From Desmodus rotundus (Eukaryota; Chordata; Mammalia; Chiroptera; Phyllostomidae), in assembly GCF_022682495.2 (NCBI RefSeq), contig NC_071391.1, positions 83,058,154 to 83,122,153 on the forward strand: a stretch of 64,000 bases of DNA. Reading direction: 5' to 3'. Positions 32,130 to 43,785 of this stretch are shown one piece after another. Made by a program: the position numbers and the translations under genes. The notes under the pieces are model-generated. The model was given only the letters and a program-made list of their open reading frames with translations, was not told the origin of the DNA and ran no database searches. The first letter of the stretch is position 1; each line of letters starts with the position of its first letter.

Positions 32130-35100
32130 ATGGCACTGCCTATGTATCTATCAATAATATATATTAATAATAATAGATTGATACGTATCTATCCATCTAC
32201 CTTAAATGTATGGCTTAAATGCTCCAACCAAAAGACATAGGTAGCTAAATGGATAAGAAAATAAGATATATATATCCTCTGAGAGACCCATCTCAGATCA
32301 AAAGATGCACACAAACTAAAAGTAAAGTGTTGGAAAGAAGACATTTCATGCAAACAGAAAAGAAAAGAAAGGCTGGGGTAGCAATACTTATATCCAACAA
32401 AATAGACTTTAAAACCAAGGTTATGGTAAGAGACAAAGGAGGACACTACATAATGATAAAGGGTACAATCCAACAAGAGGATATAACCCTAGTAAACATT
32501 TACACACCCCAACATAGGAACACCTAAGTATATAAAGCAAATCTTGATGGACATAAAGGGAGAGATTGACAGAAATAGTCATAGTTGGGGATTTTAACAC
32601 ACCATTGACAGCAATGGATAGATCTTCTGGCAGAAAATCAACATGGAGACAGCAGCCTTAAATGTTACACTAGATCAAATGGATTTAATTGATATCTTCA
32701 GAGCACTTTATCCCAAAGCAGCAGAATATATATACTTTTCAAGTGCACATGGAATGTTTTCTAGGATAGACCATATGTTAGGACACAAAACAAGTCCTAA
32801 TAAATTTAAGAAGATTGAAATCATATCAAGCATCTTTTCTGACCACAATGCTATGAAACTAGAAATCAATCACAAGAAGAAACTGAAAAACAAACAAAGG
32901 CATGGAAGCTAAATAACATGTTATTAAACAATGAATGGGCCAACAATAGGATCAAGGAAAAATCAAAAGGTACCCTGAAAGAAATGAAAATGAGGACAAA
33001 ACAATCCAAAATCTGTGGGATGCTGGGAAAGCAATCCAAAGAGGGAAATTCATAGCATTATAAGCCTATCTCAAAAAACAAGAAAAAGCTCAAATAAATA
33101 ATCTAACTTCACACTTAAAGGAACTTAAAAAATCAATAAACAAAACCCAAGGTGAGTAGAAGGAAGGAAAAATAAAGATCAGAGCAGAAATAAATGAAAT
33201 AGTGTCTAAAAGTACAAAAAAAAAAGACCCCTCAAAACCAAAAAACCAATGAATGCAAGAGCTGGTTCTTTTAAAAGATAAACAAGATTGACAAACCTTT
33301 AACCAGACTCATCAAGGAAAAAAGAGAAATGATCCAAATAAATAAAATCAGAAATGAAAGAGGAGAAATAAGAGCTGATACCAAAGAAATACAAATGTTT
33401 GTAAGAAAATATTATGAACAACTATATGCCAACAAACTGGACAACCTGGATGAAATGGATAAATTCCTAGAAACATACAACCTTCCAAAACCAAATCAGG
33501 AAGAATCAGAGGATCTGAATAAACACATTACACCTAATGAAATTCAAGCAGTAATAAAAAACTCCCAACGAACAAAAGCCCTGGACTGGATGGCTTCATG
33601 GGTGATTTTTACCAAACATTCCAAGAACTTTGTCTCTGCTTCTCAAACTATTTCATAAAATTCAAGAAAAGGAAGACTCCCAAAATCATTTTACATGTCC
33701 AGCATTATCCTAATTCTAAAACCAGGTAAATACACTACAAAAAAAAAAAAAGGAAGAGAAAATTATAGGCCAATATGTCTGATGAACATAGATGGCAAAA
33801 TCCTGAAAAAGAATATTAGCAAACTGAATATAGCAATGCATCAAAAATACCATGCACCATGATAAAATGGGATTTATTCCAGGAATTCAAGGTTGGTACA
33901 ATATTTGCAAATCAGTAAATGTGATTCACCACATAAGCAAAATGAAGGATAAAACCCACATGATCATACCAACAGATGCAGAAAAAGCATTTGATAAAAT
34001 CCAGCACCATTTTTGATAAACACTCTCAGCAATGTGGGAATAGAGGGAACATAACTAAACATAATAAAGGCCATATATGACAAACCCACTGCCAACATCA
34101 TACTCAATGGGCAAAAACTACAAGCATTCCATTAATATCGGGAACAAGACAGCAATGTCTGCTTTCTCCTCTCTTATTCAACATATTACTGGAAGTCCTA
34201 GCCAAAACAATCAGACAAGGAGAATAAATAAAAGTCATCCAAACTGGAAAGGAAGTCTTTATTCACAGATGACATGATTCTGTACATAGAGAACCCCAAA
34301 GATTCCACCAGGAAACTACTACAACTGATAAATTAATTCAGCAAAGTAGTAGGATCCAAAATTAATATTCAGAAATTAGTAGCATTTTTATATGCCAACA
34401 ATGAACTAACAGTAAGGGAAATCAAGAAAACAATCCCATTTACAATTACTTTGCAAAGAATAAAATACCTAAGAATAAACTTATCAAGGAAGTAAAAGAC
34501 CTATACTAGGAAAGTTATAACACACTGAAGAAAGAAACTGAAGAAGTTACAAATACATGGAAGCACATACTGTGTTTGTAGATAAGAAAAATTAACATCA
34601 TTAAAATGTCCATACTACCCAAAGCAATCTATAGATTCAACACAACTCTTATCAAGATTCCAATGACATGTTTTACAGAACTAGAACAAATATTTCAAAA
34701 ATTTATATGGGTCCACAAAAGGCCTGGCATGGCAATAGCATTCCTGAAAAGAGGAACAAAGTTGGAGGAATCATGCTACCTAGTATCAAACTGTACTATG
34801 AGGCCATAGAAATCAAAACGGCATGACACTGGCATAAAACAGACACATATGGGGGGAGATGGGGGAGGAAAATGGAGACAATTATACTTGAACAACAATA
34901 AAAAATGTGAAAAAAAAGACACATAGAACAATGGAACAGAATAGAGAGCCCAGAAATAAACCTACACCTTTACAGTCAGTTAATATTCAATAGAGGAAGC
35001 AAGCACATACAATGGGCTAAAGATAGTTTATTCAATAAATGGTGTTGGAAAAATTGGACAGATACATGCAGAAAAATTAAACTATACCACCACACACAAG

Positions 35101-36042
35101 AATAAGTTCAAAATGGACCAAAGACTTAAATTTTAGACCTGAAACCATCAAAATTCTAGAAGAAAACATAGGCAGCAGAATCTTGGACATTGCTTGTAGA
35201 AATTTTTTATCGGATATATCTCCTCAGACAAGGGAAACAAAAGAAAAAATAAGCAAATGGGACTATATAAAACTGAAAAGTTTTTGCACAGTAAAGGAAA
35301 CCAACAAAATAAAAAGATGACCCACAGACTCAGATGTATTCACTGATACATCTGAGAAGGGGTTAATATACAAAATTTAAAAAGTATTTACAAAACTCAA
35401 CACAAAAAATAACCAACCCAATTAAAAAATGAAAAGGACCTGAATGGACACTTCTCCAAAGAGGACATACAGATGGCCAATAGACATATGAAAAGATGCT
35501 CAATTTCACTAATCAGCAGAGAAATGGAAATTAAAACCACAATGAGATACCATCTCACGCCTGTCAGAATATCTATCATCAATAAATCAACAAACAAGTA
35601 CTGCTGGCAAGGATGTGGAGAAAGGGGAACCCTTTTGCACTGTTGGTGGGAATGCAGATTAGTACAACCAGTGTGGAATGAAGTATGGAGATACCTCAAA
35701 AAATTAAAAATGGATCTGCCTTTTGACCCAACTATCCCACTTCTGGGAATATATCTGAAGAAACCTAAAACACTAATTCAAAAGAACATAAGCACCCCTA
35801 CATTTATTGCAGCATTACTTATAATCACCAAAATATGGAATCATCCCAACTGTCTATCAGTAGATACATGGATAAAACAACTATGGGACATTTACACAAT
35901 GGAATATTACTTGGCTGTAAAAAAGAAGAAAATTTTACCCTTTGCGACAGCGTGGATGGACCTGGAAAGCATTATGCTAACTGAAATAAGCCAGTCAGAG
36001 AAAGACAAAGACCATATGATCTCACCCATATGTGGAATCTAA
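32130..36042 (+). pseudogene. ORF2 of L1 B
   Basis: The endonuclease is recognisable in pieces (32249-32912, with FSDHNAMKLEI), then the RT. The RT active site reads FTDD at 34263-34274 instead of the usual FADD; both aspartates remain. The C-terminal cysteine-rich domain (CWQGC...HCWWEC) is in an open frame of 189 codons (35473-36042). About 3.84 kb without the 34850-34925 insert. Many frameshifts. Confidence 0.83.
34841..34925 (+). mobile_element. Tiny L1 3'-tail insertion in ORF2 of L1 B
   Basis: 34850-34916 (67 bp) is just the last stretch of an L1 3' UTR ('gggggaggaaaatggagaca' and an A-rich tail). It is flanked by a perfect 9-base duplication agacacata (34841-34849 and 34917-34925). 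It is an extreme 5' truncation. Confidence 0.85.
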
Positions 36043-36278
36043 TGAACAAACTGAACTAACAAGGAAAATGGTGACAGACTCATAGATGGAGAGCAGGATG
36101 ACAGTTATGGTGGGGTGGGGGGAGGTTAGGGGCTGGAGGGATGGAGCAAAAAGGAAAAAGGACTCATGGACATGGACAACAGTGTGGTGATTGCTAGGGG
36201 AAAGGGAGTATAAGGGGACTTAAAGTAAAAAATACAATAAAGATTAAATTCAAAAAACAAAAGAAAGAGCTGAGAGAT

Positions 36279-37620
36279 GGATAATAATCTTTAACATACA
36301 AAGAAAAAATACTCAAAGGAATTGGCTATAGATTTTTTTTTAAAAAAAGACTTTCACAGTGCACCTTGAGAAACTTAGAGATTCCCTGGCATATTATGTT
36401 CTCCCTGGCAAGGGCTCTCTGCTCTAGCAAAGAGCAATGTATGAAAGCCTATTACATCCATTCACTAATGATAGTGATATTGTTGGGGGTGGGGGTGGAA
36501 ACAAGCATGAAAATTCAAGATAGAATCATAAAAGTATTTTTGAATTTTCAGTTTTAAATTTTGTATTAACATTTGAAAAATATCCAGAAAAAAACGAAAT
36601 CAAAAGGAGACCCCTCAAATATGCAACTTGTGGTCATCAAATGTCTGGGTTCCTCTTCCTGGTCTTCCTCCGTAGTCATAGTTCAGATCTTCCTGATTCC
36701 CTTTGCCTCTGGTAGGGACAGCAGGCAAAAGAGAAGGGCTGCCAAAATAGAAGGGCTGTCTCTTTTCTTTTTGGGATCTTTCTTTCCTTTCCTTTTTTTT
36801 TTTTTTTCCAGAGGTGAGTGTTGGGGTGAAGGTGACAAAAAAAGAGGTAGAAGGCTGCAACTGCTGAAGAAATGATTAAAAACTATTTAACGGCAATTGG
36901 TGTATTGTTTTCTTTTTCTCCAACTTCTTTCTGCTGGACTGCAGGCTCAATTTAGGAATAAAATTAAACGTGTTGGTAATATTGCATTGGTGTTAAATGA
37001 ATTAATTATGTAGAGGAGGTGATAATAGCAGAGAGAACTTTAAAGGGGGACAGCACAGATTATCCACAAGGAAAGTGCTGGCATTCTAGAGAAGACTCCA
37101 ACTGGTAGCAGTTATGGTATTAGTAAGAAAATTAATACAGACAACAGAGGCTAAGACCAAAGTCTAAACTGGGGAATGATGTTATTTCTTCTTTCCCAGG
37201 TAACATGTTCTTATTTTCTCTTCAAAATAAGATTTCAAGCTCCCAGAGGGCAACACACCACGTTCATGTAGTTCCCATGTTACAGCATGTAGCAGAAAAC
37301 TTGGAGCAACAACTGCCCTTGTTACATGATATGGTTCTTTACAAACAACAAGTGTTACATAATGAGGTTTGTTAAAGAACCATCTCTCTGAGGAGGAAAG
37401 GGTTGCTAATTAATTGACTCTAAAGGCATTACCTGGCAGTTGTGGAGTCTGAGAGACTGGTCCTGGGCCTCTCAGATGAGAGGCCAGATGAGGAGGGCAG
37501 CACAGAGCCATCTCACCAGGCCAGAGCCAGCATTGGGCTTTCTGCTGCCCAAACCCATACCTACACTTTCCAGTATTTAGGGGGAGTTTCCAGTCTGAAA
37601 GTGTTTGCCACTGGCAGGCA
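36279..37620. other. Unique DNA without recognised gene
   Basis: No recognised gene, exon or repeat apart from a T run near 36792-36806 and a G-rich patch near 36490. Confidence 0.5.
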
Positions 37621-37820
37621 TGCCCAGATATTTTTAGAGGGGAGGGAGAAAGAGAGGGAGAGAAACATCAATGTGTGGTTGCCTTTCACATGGTCCCCAC
37701 AGGGGAACTGGCCTGCACCCAGGCATAAGCCCTGACTGAGAATTGAACCAGTGACCCTTTGGTTCACAGCACACACTCAACCCATTGGGCCACACCAGCC
37801 AGGGCTGCCCAGATATTTTT
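37621..37820 (-). mobile_element. Ves-type SINE, antisense, with 15-bp TSD
   Basis: The SINE is 37636-37805. Read in reverse it shows the tRNA-like head ('ccctggctggtgtggcccaa') and the 'gaaccaaagggtcactggtt' part. A perfect 15-base duplication tgcccagatattttt flanks it (37621-37635 and 37806-37820). Confidence 0.92.
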
Positions 37821-38559
37821 GACAATGAGGAGAATGTGGGTCCCTGGATGGCTATTTTCCTGAATAGCTGAGGAGCTCTGGGATAGAATAAGGTCAAAGA
37901 ATACAGGAGCCAGACGCAAGTCTGTTCAATTGGCAGAGCCTTAGCCCTTTGAGGGGAGATGGTGGAAGCCTTTCTGGGCTGTAAAGAGGAAAGGCACAAC
38001 TGGGTGCCCTGGCTGATGGGGACCTATTGTGAGGAAGCACAGAGGTGCTGTAGGCAGTCCTCCTGCAGATTGGGAAGCTGTCCAGAGCAGCAACCACATT
38101 AGTCACCCCTTTCCCTGTGGTTCAGCTTCTGCTTTCTTTTTAGCAGCTTAACAACCCTCCCTATACTCAGCTTTCCTTGTCATGGCTGCTGTTCACTGTT
38201 TATTTTATTCCTGAGGATGCTGCTTTCTGTTTTCTCCCCTGCTGCCTTCTCTACAGCCTATCTTAGAGGACCCACTTGGACAGTTGAACCATGCAAGATG
38301 CAACCTTCTTTGGACATTATCTTTCTGCCAAGTCATGTTGTGTTACAAGTCAGAAATCTATTTGGGTTTGCAGATGGGGTTTGGTGCCTGAATCCTACCA
38401 TTGATTCCTTCACCTCTCAAGGGTTCCCTCCTAAGGGAATATGCTGGAAGGAAAAAGAGCCAAATGGAAAATGAAGCACTATTTTTATTAAGCATTTGCT
38501 TGTCTACCTCATAATGGTAAAAATTGCCTTGGAAAATGTGGCTTCCAACTTCCTCCCCC
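37821..38559. other. Unique DNA without recognised gene
   Basis: Nothing recognised. The open frame at 38217-38474 (85 codons) has no recognisable protein. Confidence 0.45.
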
Positions 38560-39420
38560 TGATTCTATCCACCCAGTCTCAGGTGTGGAGGCTGGAATGG
38601 AGAGAGTGAAGCAGGGAGGCCTGGCCTGACTCAAGGATGCAGGCCCTGCCACAGGGGAAACATCAGCATCACCTGAGAGCTCATGCAGAGTGGTGGGTGC
38701 TATATTGGACAGTGGTGAGGCAGAGCTCACTGACATTTGAGTGAAGACTAGAAGAAGGGGAGGTAAGAGCCTTGAAGATACCTGGGGCAAGAAAAGACCC
38801 TAAGGCACAAGCAGGCATTGACATGTTCAAGGAAGAGGCAAGAAGGTGGCGTGGCTGGAGCAGGGTGAGAGGAGCGGTACAGAAGATGAGGGCCCTGGGT
38901 CATTTCCTTAGATGGATGAAAAGTCATTGGAGGGATTAGAGAAGGGAAGGAATGTGATCTGTCTAGATCTTAAAATGACATGTCTGTCCACTTATTAAGA
39001 ATAAAACGGGAATACAAATCTGGAAGCAGAGAGCCCAGTAAAAAAGTTATTGCAATAATCCAGGAAGGAGACGATGAAGCCTTAGGGCCAGGCCAGTGGC
39101 CCTGATGGATATGTCTTGAAGGCAGAGCTAAAAGGATTGTGGGTTGGGGGAGAATGGAGATATCAAGGATGACTTCAAGGGTGTTGGCCTGAGCCACTAG
39201 AAGGATGGAGCTGCCAGTAGCTGAGATGGGAAAACTAAGGAAGAGCAGGTTCACTCAGGGAAGATTAGGATGTTTGGGAGCCTTTAAGTGTGAAATCTCT
39301 AGGAGACTTCCAAGAGGAGTTGGCAAATAGGTGGTTAGATATATGAATCTGGGTTCTGAGAACAGGTCAAGACTTGAGGAATAAATTTCTCAGGGCTCAA
39401 AGGACAAATGAGAGTCACAA
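38560..39420 (+). repeat. Old interspersed repeat, family not assigned
   Basis: A run of phrases common in old mammalian repeats in the same order: 'tcattggagggattagagaa', 'gcaataatccaggaaggaga', 'aaggatgacttcaagggtgt', 'ccactagaaggatggagctg'. The recurrence is from memory, so the family name is left open. Confidence 0.45.
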
Positions 39421-39639
39421 CAAATACTATATAAAGCCTTAAGAGATCACCTGAGGAGGGAGTATAGATAAAGAAGAGAAGGCTGCAGCCTGGGATCCCT
39501 TCTCTGCTTCAGGGTGGGGAAGATGAGGAGGAACCAGAAAAAAATATAAAGGGAATGGCCAGTGCATAGGAGGGTAACCAGGAAACTGGTGCCCAGAAGT
39601 GCTGGTGTTCTGACCCCAAAGACCACACTCCACTGCCTG

Positions 39640-39750
39640 GTACTTACTGCAAAGACTTGTTTTGATGTCTGTGTCCCTCTTTGTATCCCTAGGTCTAATA
39701 CAGATTCTGGCATTTAGTAAACCCAATAAATGTTTGTTGAATAAATTAAT
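39640..39750 (+). repeat. L2-like 3' end
   Basis: Ends 'aataaatgtttgttgaataa', the hallmark of L2 3' ends, preceded by 'atacagattctggcatttag'. Confidence 0.6.
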
Positions 39751-41539
39751 AAACATTTAAAAAATGAGAAAAAGTAGTCTAGCATTTTTACTACTTAGTT
39801 TTTGTATGCATTAAAAATAAATTTGTTTAGGGATTCAGAAGATGGCGGCCAAATAGGTGGAAGCTGAGCCCACTTGCTTGTGCCCCCAGCATGGATTTTC
39901 AGCTGATCTTCTGACAAGTGACCTGAACAATCAATGGAATCTCAGCTGACATGAATTTTTGAAGTCAAGGAGTACAGAGGATGCTTTGCACCATCTGGTA
40001 AGAGATTTTATAAGTTGAGGGGGAAATGCTCTGTGCCAAACGCCTGCAGCAGAGGAGAAAACAGACAGAAAATGCAGCTTAGTTGCCCCCTCTCCTCCAG
40101 GAGTAGAGCCCTGGACCCACACAGGCAAACCACCAACCATAACTGGGAGAGACTTGGAGGACATACAAAGACTGGGAGACTTAGGCTACATACACAGTGA
40201 GTGGCAAGTCCATAACTGCAGCACCAACTGGGAGAGTTCCAGAGAGAAACTCTATCTCCTAAAACTGTCAGAGGCGCTGGCAGGCTGTGGACAGCTCTGA
40301 CCAAGAAAGACTTTATGCTTTTTGGGGAGGTGGAGCATGTAGAAAACCAGCTCAGTGATGCAGTGTGGGGGCCACATACAGAGTCCTTTAAAAGAGGAGC
40401 TGCGGCAAGATTCTGCAGGGATCCTATACTCATGCATGAGCTCAATAGCTCTGCCAGCAAAGAGACCTGAGTGAAAGTGCAGTTCAATCCCACTGAATCC
40501 AGCTGAACAAGAAGAGCGAAAGTGTCACGCTGAAGAGACTGTGGGACCTGACCTAGCACAGATGGTGAGCAGGGGACTGTTCAGAATGGAGAGTTCAGGC
40601 CTGAGTCTCCTGCGAGAGTGGCAGGCTGGGGACTGAATAGTCAGGATCTGAGTGCCTGAAATTCATGGCAGTCAGGCAGGTCCCCTCACAGGTAGGTGTG
40701 CCCAGCCCTCACCTACAGGATTGCAGGCTCTGCAGATCAGTGAGGCCAGGCTCAGGAGCCCCTGCTTGGCACATATGCACAGAGGAAAGAAAGAGAAACT
40801 CTAGAAGGACCCTCCTTTCTGAACTTCTATCAGACACCATGAGATATGCTGACTCTTGGGCCCTGATCCACTGAAACCAGCAGAGCAGAGATTAGTGACA
40901 GTTGAAACAAGGTGTTCAGGGCCCCACCCAGCCTCAGCTCTTAGACAGAGCTGCTGGCAGCCCCAAGCAAAAAAGAGCTGCCTCTTCTACACAGATTGGT
41001 CCCTCACAGGAAACAGGCAGCTAACTCACCCAAAACTATACATAATTGGAAATAATCTGGGACATACCAAGACCTGTGGTTGGGGGTGGGGAAACATTCC
41101 AACCACCTTCCCTGAAGACTGAACAGCAACCCCCGGAGATGACCCAGGGATTCTACCCTCCCAATTGCACCAGAGGCCCCCCCTCTGGAGGCAGGTGAAA
41201 GTGGTACTGGCAGTGCTCTTGGACATTAGATGAACCACTCCTGAGCCTTGTGCTGGTGGAAAGCTGGCAGGGTAGAAGAGCAGGAACCAGCCAAACCTGA
41301 TGGAGAGAGCCACAGATTGTGGATCACTTATACTCTCGAATGGGCTGCCTAGGGCTAGACTAGGACACCATCTGGAATTACCAGGAACGGATTCAGAAAG
41401 AGGAGACAGTGGCAAGCACTAGACTCTACTGAGACAAATTCCACCATGGTTTTCATTATTTGTGTTATTTTTTTTCTCCTGCATAGGTTTTTAACATTTT
41501 CTTCAAGTTAGTTCCTATTATTTCATTATTTTTTATTTT

Positions 41540-42540
41540 AGTTTATTTCAAATCTCATATTTTATTCCTACCTTCTCCTATTCCATCTTGCCTTCTTCCT
41601 TCCTTGTCTTATTTTTGTTTTAAATTTAATTTTTCCCTTTCTACAACTTGCTTCTATTCCACACACTTACTATTTTCCTCCCTCCAGCATCTCAAAACCA
41701 TTTTTCTTTCTATTAGTCATCTCACATTCTTTTTTTCCCTTTCTTATCTTTCTTCTCTCTCCACCTTTATTAATATTTGCTTGTTGATTGTTGATATGGT
41801 GGTGATTGTTTCAATTCTTCAATTTTATTCCTAGAGGTTCACTACTTTTGTATTTCAAACCTCCAATTTTACTGTTCCCCTCTCCTACTCCTTTTGGCCT
41901 TCCTCCTACACTTTCTTTTTTCCATTTTAAATTTCATTTTCCCCCTCTCTCAGCCTGATTTTCATTCCTCACTCTTATTATTTCTTCTTCCTATATCCTC
42001 TGAAAATCACTTTCCCTTCCTTTAGATATCTCATAATCCTTCTTCCTTCCCTTCCTTTCTTCCTTCCTTTCTTCCTTCCTTTCTTCCTTCCTTCCTTCCT
42101 TCCTTCCTTCCTTCCTTCCTTCCTTCCTTCCTTTCTAATCACTTTCCACCTCTACTAATCTCTGCTCATTTGTCATTGATATTGCTGTGGTGGATGTTTT
42201 TCTTCAATTTTGTTCTTATGTTTTCAATATTTAAAGAAGATTTTAAATCTCATATTATACTCTTTCCTTTTCTTGCTCCATTTTGCCTTCTTCCCTCCCT
42301 TTTTAAATTTATGATATAAATTTTATTTTTTCCTTCACCTTGTTTCTATTCCCTGCTCTTATTATTTCACCTCCATCTACCCTCTCCAAAATACTTTTCT
42401 TTCCATTAGTCATCTCATATTCATTTTTTCTTTCTTATAATAGTCAATCTCTTTCCATCTTTATTAATATCTTCTCATTTGTTGTTGATAGTGTGGTTGT
42501 GGGTGGGGTTATTTTTGCTGGTGTAGGTTTTGTTTCCTGG
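41540..42540. repeat. Three imperfect tandem pyrimidine-rich units (~300-390 bp) in L1 C 5' UTR
   Basis: Units at about 41540-41855, 41856-42225 and 42226-42540 each contain, in order: 'caaatctcatatt'-like, 'ccatcttgccttcttcc'-like, 'ttattatttc'-like, 'tagtcatctcatattc'-like, and 'ccacctttattaat...gttgttgata'-like blocks. Unit 2 carries a ~100-bp (TTCC)n run (42030-42134). Strongly T/C on the sense strand. Confidence 0.78.
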
Positions 42541-42827
42541 GATGTTTCATTTTATTTTGGCAGCACTTGTACAATAGCATGCAAGACATAGTGGGTGGTG
42601 TGACTCTCAGTCAGCCAACCAGAGAGAAGAACCCACCAAAGAATGACCCAACAACAACCAAAACCCAATTACACCAAGAGAGCCCACATAAATGGCATAA
42701 AGGGCATCTCAAGAGCAGCCAGCTCAGGAGAGTCCAACAGGTCTCCTACCAAAGAAGTCCACCACATGAAGACAGGGGGTCCAAGCAGATCAATCTAATA
42801 TGCAGAAACTAACAAGAGTCACCTAAA

Positions 42828-43733
42828 ATGGGGAGACAAAGAAGCAGACCCAATTGAAAGGAAAGGAGGAGCCCCCAGAAGGAATGCTAAATGAAATTGA
42901 GGCAAACAATCTATCAGATATAGAGTGCAAAATAATGACTGTAAGGACACTCAAGGAACTCAGTGAGAACTACAAGAAACTCTATGGAAGCTATAAGGAT
43001 CTTACTGGGAACTACATCATCAAGAAAAAGGACAGAGAAACTATGAATAAGGGCCAGGAGGAAATGAAGAATACACTGGAAGGTATTAAAAGCAGGCTAG
43101 ATGAAGCAGAGGATGGAATTGGTGAGTTGAAGGACAAGGTAGAAAAAAACACCTAGACAGAGAAATGAAATGAAAAACGACTAAAAAATAATGAAGATAG
43201 CTTAGGGAGCTGCAGGACAACATTAAATGTAATAATATGCATATCATAGGGATGCCAGAAGTAGAAAAAAAGGAAAAAGAGAGAGAAAATGTGTTTGAAA
43301 AGGTAATGAAAGAAAACTTCTCTAACTTGATGAGGGAAAAAGTCACACAAGTCCAGGAAGCACAGAGGGTGTCAATCAAGGTGAACCTAAAGAGGCCTGT
43401 TCCAAAACACATCATAATAAAACTGGCAAAATTCAAAGATAAAGAGAGAATCTTAAAGGCAACAAGGAAGAACAGCTAGTAGCATACAAAAGAGCTCCCA
43501 TAAGGCTATCAGCTGATTTCTCAACAGAAACATTACAAGCCAGAATGAAATGACATGAAATATTCCAAGTATGAAAAGCAAAGACCTACAAACCAAGACT
43601 ACTCTACCCAGCAAGGCTCTCATTTAAAATGGAAGGTGAAATAAGGAGCTCCCCAGGTGCACACACACAAAGACTAAAAAAGTACATCTCCACCAAACCA
43701 GCACTGCAAGAAATGCTAAAGGGACTGCTATAA
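42828..43733 (+). pseudogene. ORF1 of L1 C
   Basis: 906 bases from ATG (MGRQRSRPN) to TAA. A TGA at codon 10 closes the frame. It is open again through the coiled coil (to a TAG at 43154-43156) and, in a shifted frame, in the RRM (43237-43479: GMPEVEKKEKE, RVSIKVNLKRPVPKHIIIKL). The last codons match the LKGLL-stop of the family. No full-length ORF1p. Confidence 0.85.
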
Positions 43734-43785
43734 GAATATGAAGAAAAAGGAGAGAGAGAATGGAACACAGGTACAAAGGGACAAA

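Larger units (their letters stand above)
24288..36278 (+). mobile_element. L1 B, full length, interrupted by L1 A
   Basis: The L1 body is 24303-24736 plus 30852-36263, about 5.85 kb. A 15-base duplication with one mismatch brackets it (24288-24302 and 36264-36278). It starts with AAGATGG at 24305-24311, then 5' UTR, ORF1 (31220-32073), ORF2 (32130-36042) and 3' UTR. It carries L1 A in the 5' UTR and a 67-bp L1 tail in ORF2. It is more diverged than A and C, and its ORF1 starts MGRERN. Confidence 0.88.

Noticed and set aside
37442..37735. 97-codon open frame
   Set aside because: Its second half is antisense Ves SINE sequence.
42030..42134. Centromeric or telomeric satellite
   Set aside because: A simple (TTCC)n run within the L1 C 5' UTR, only ~100 bp.
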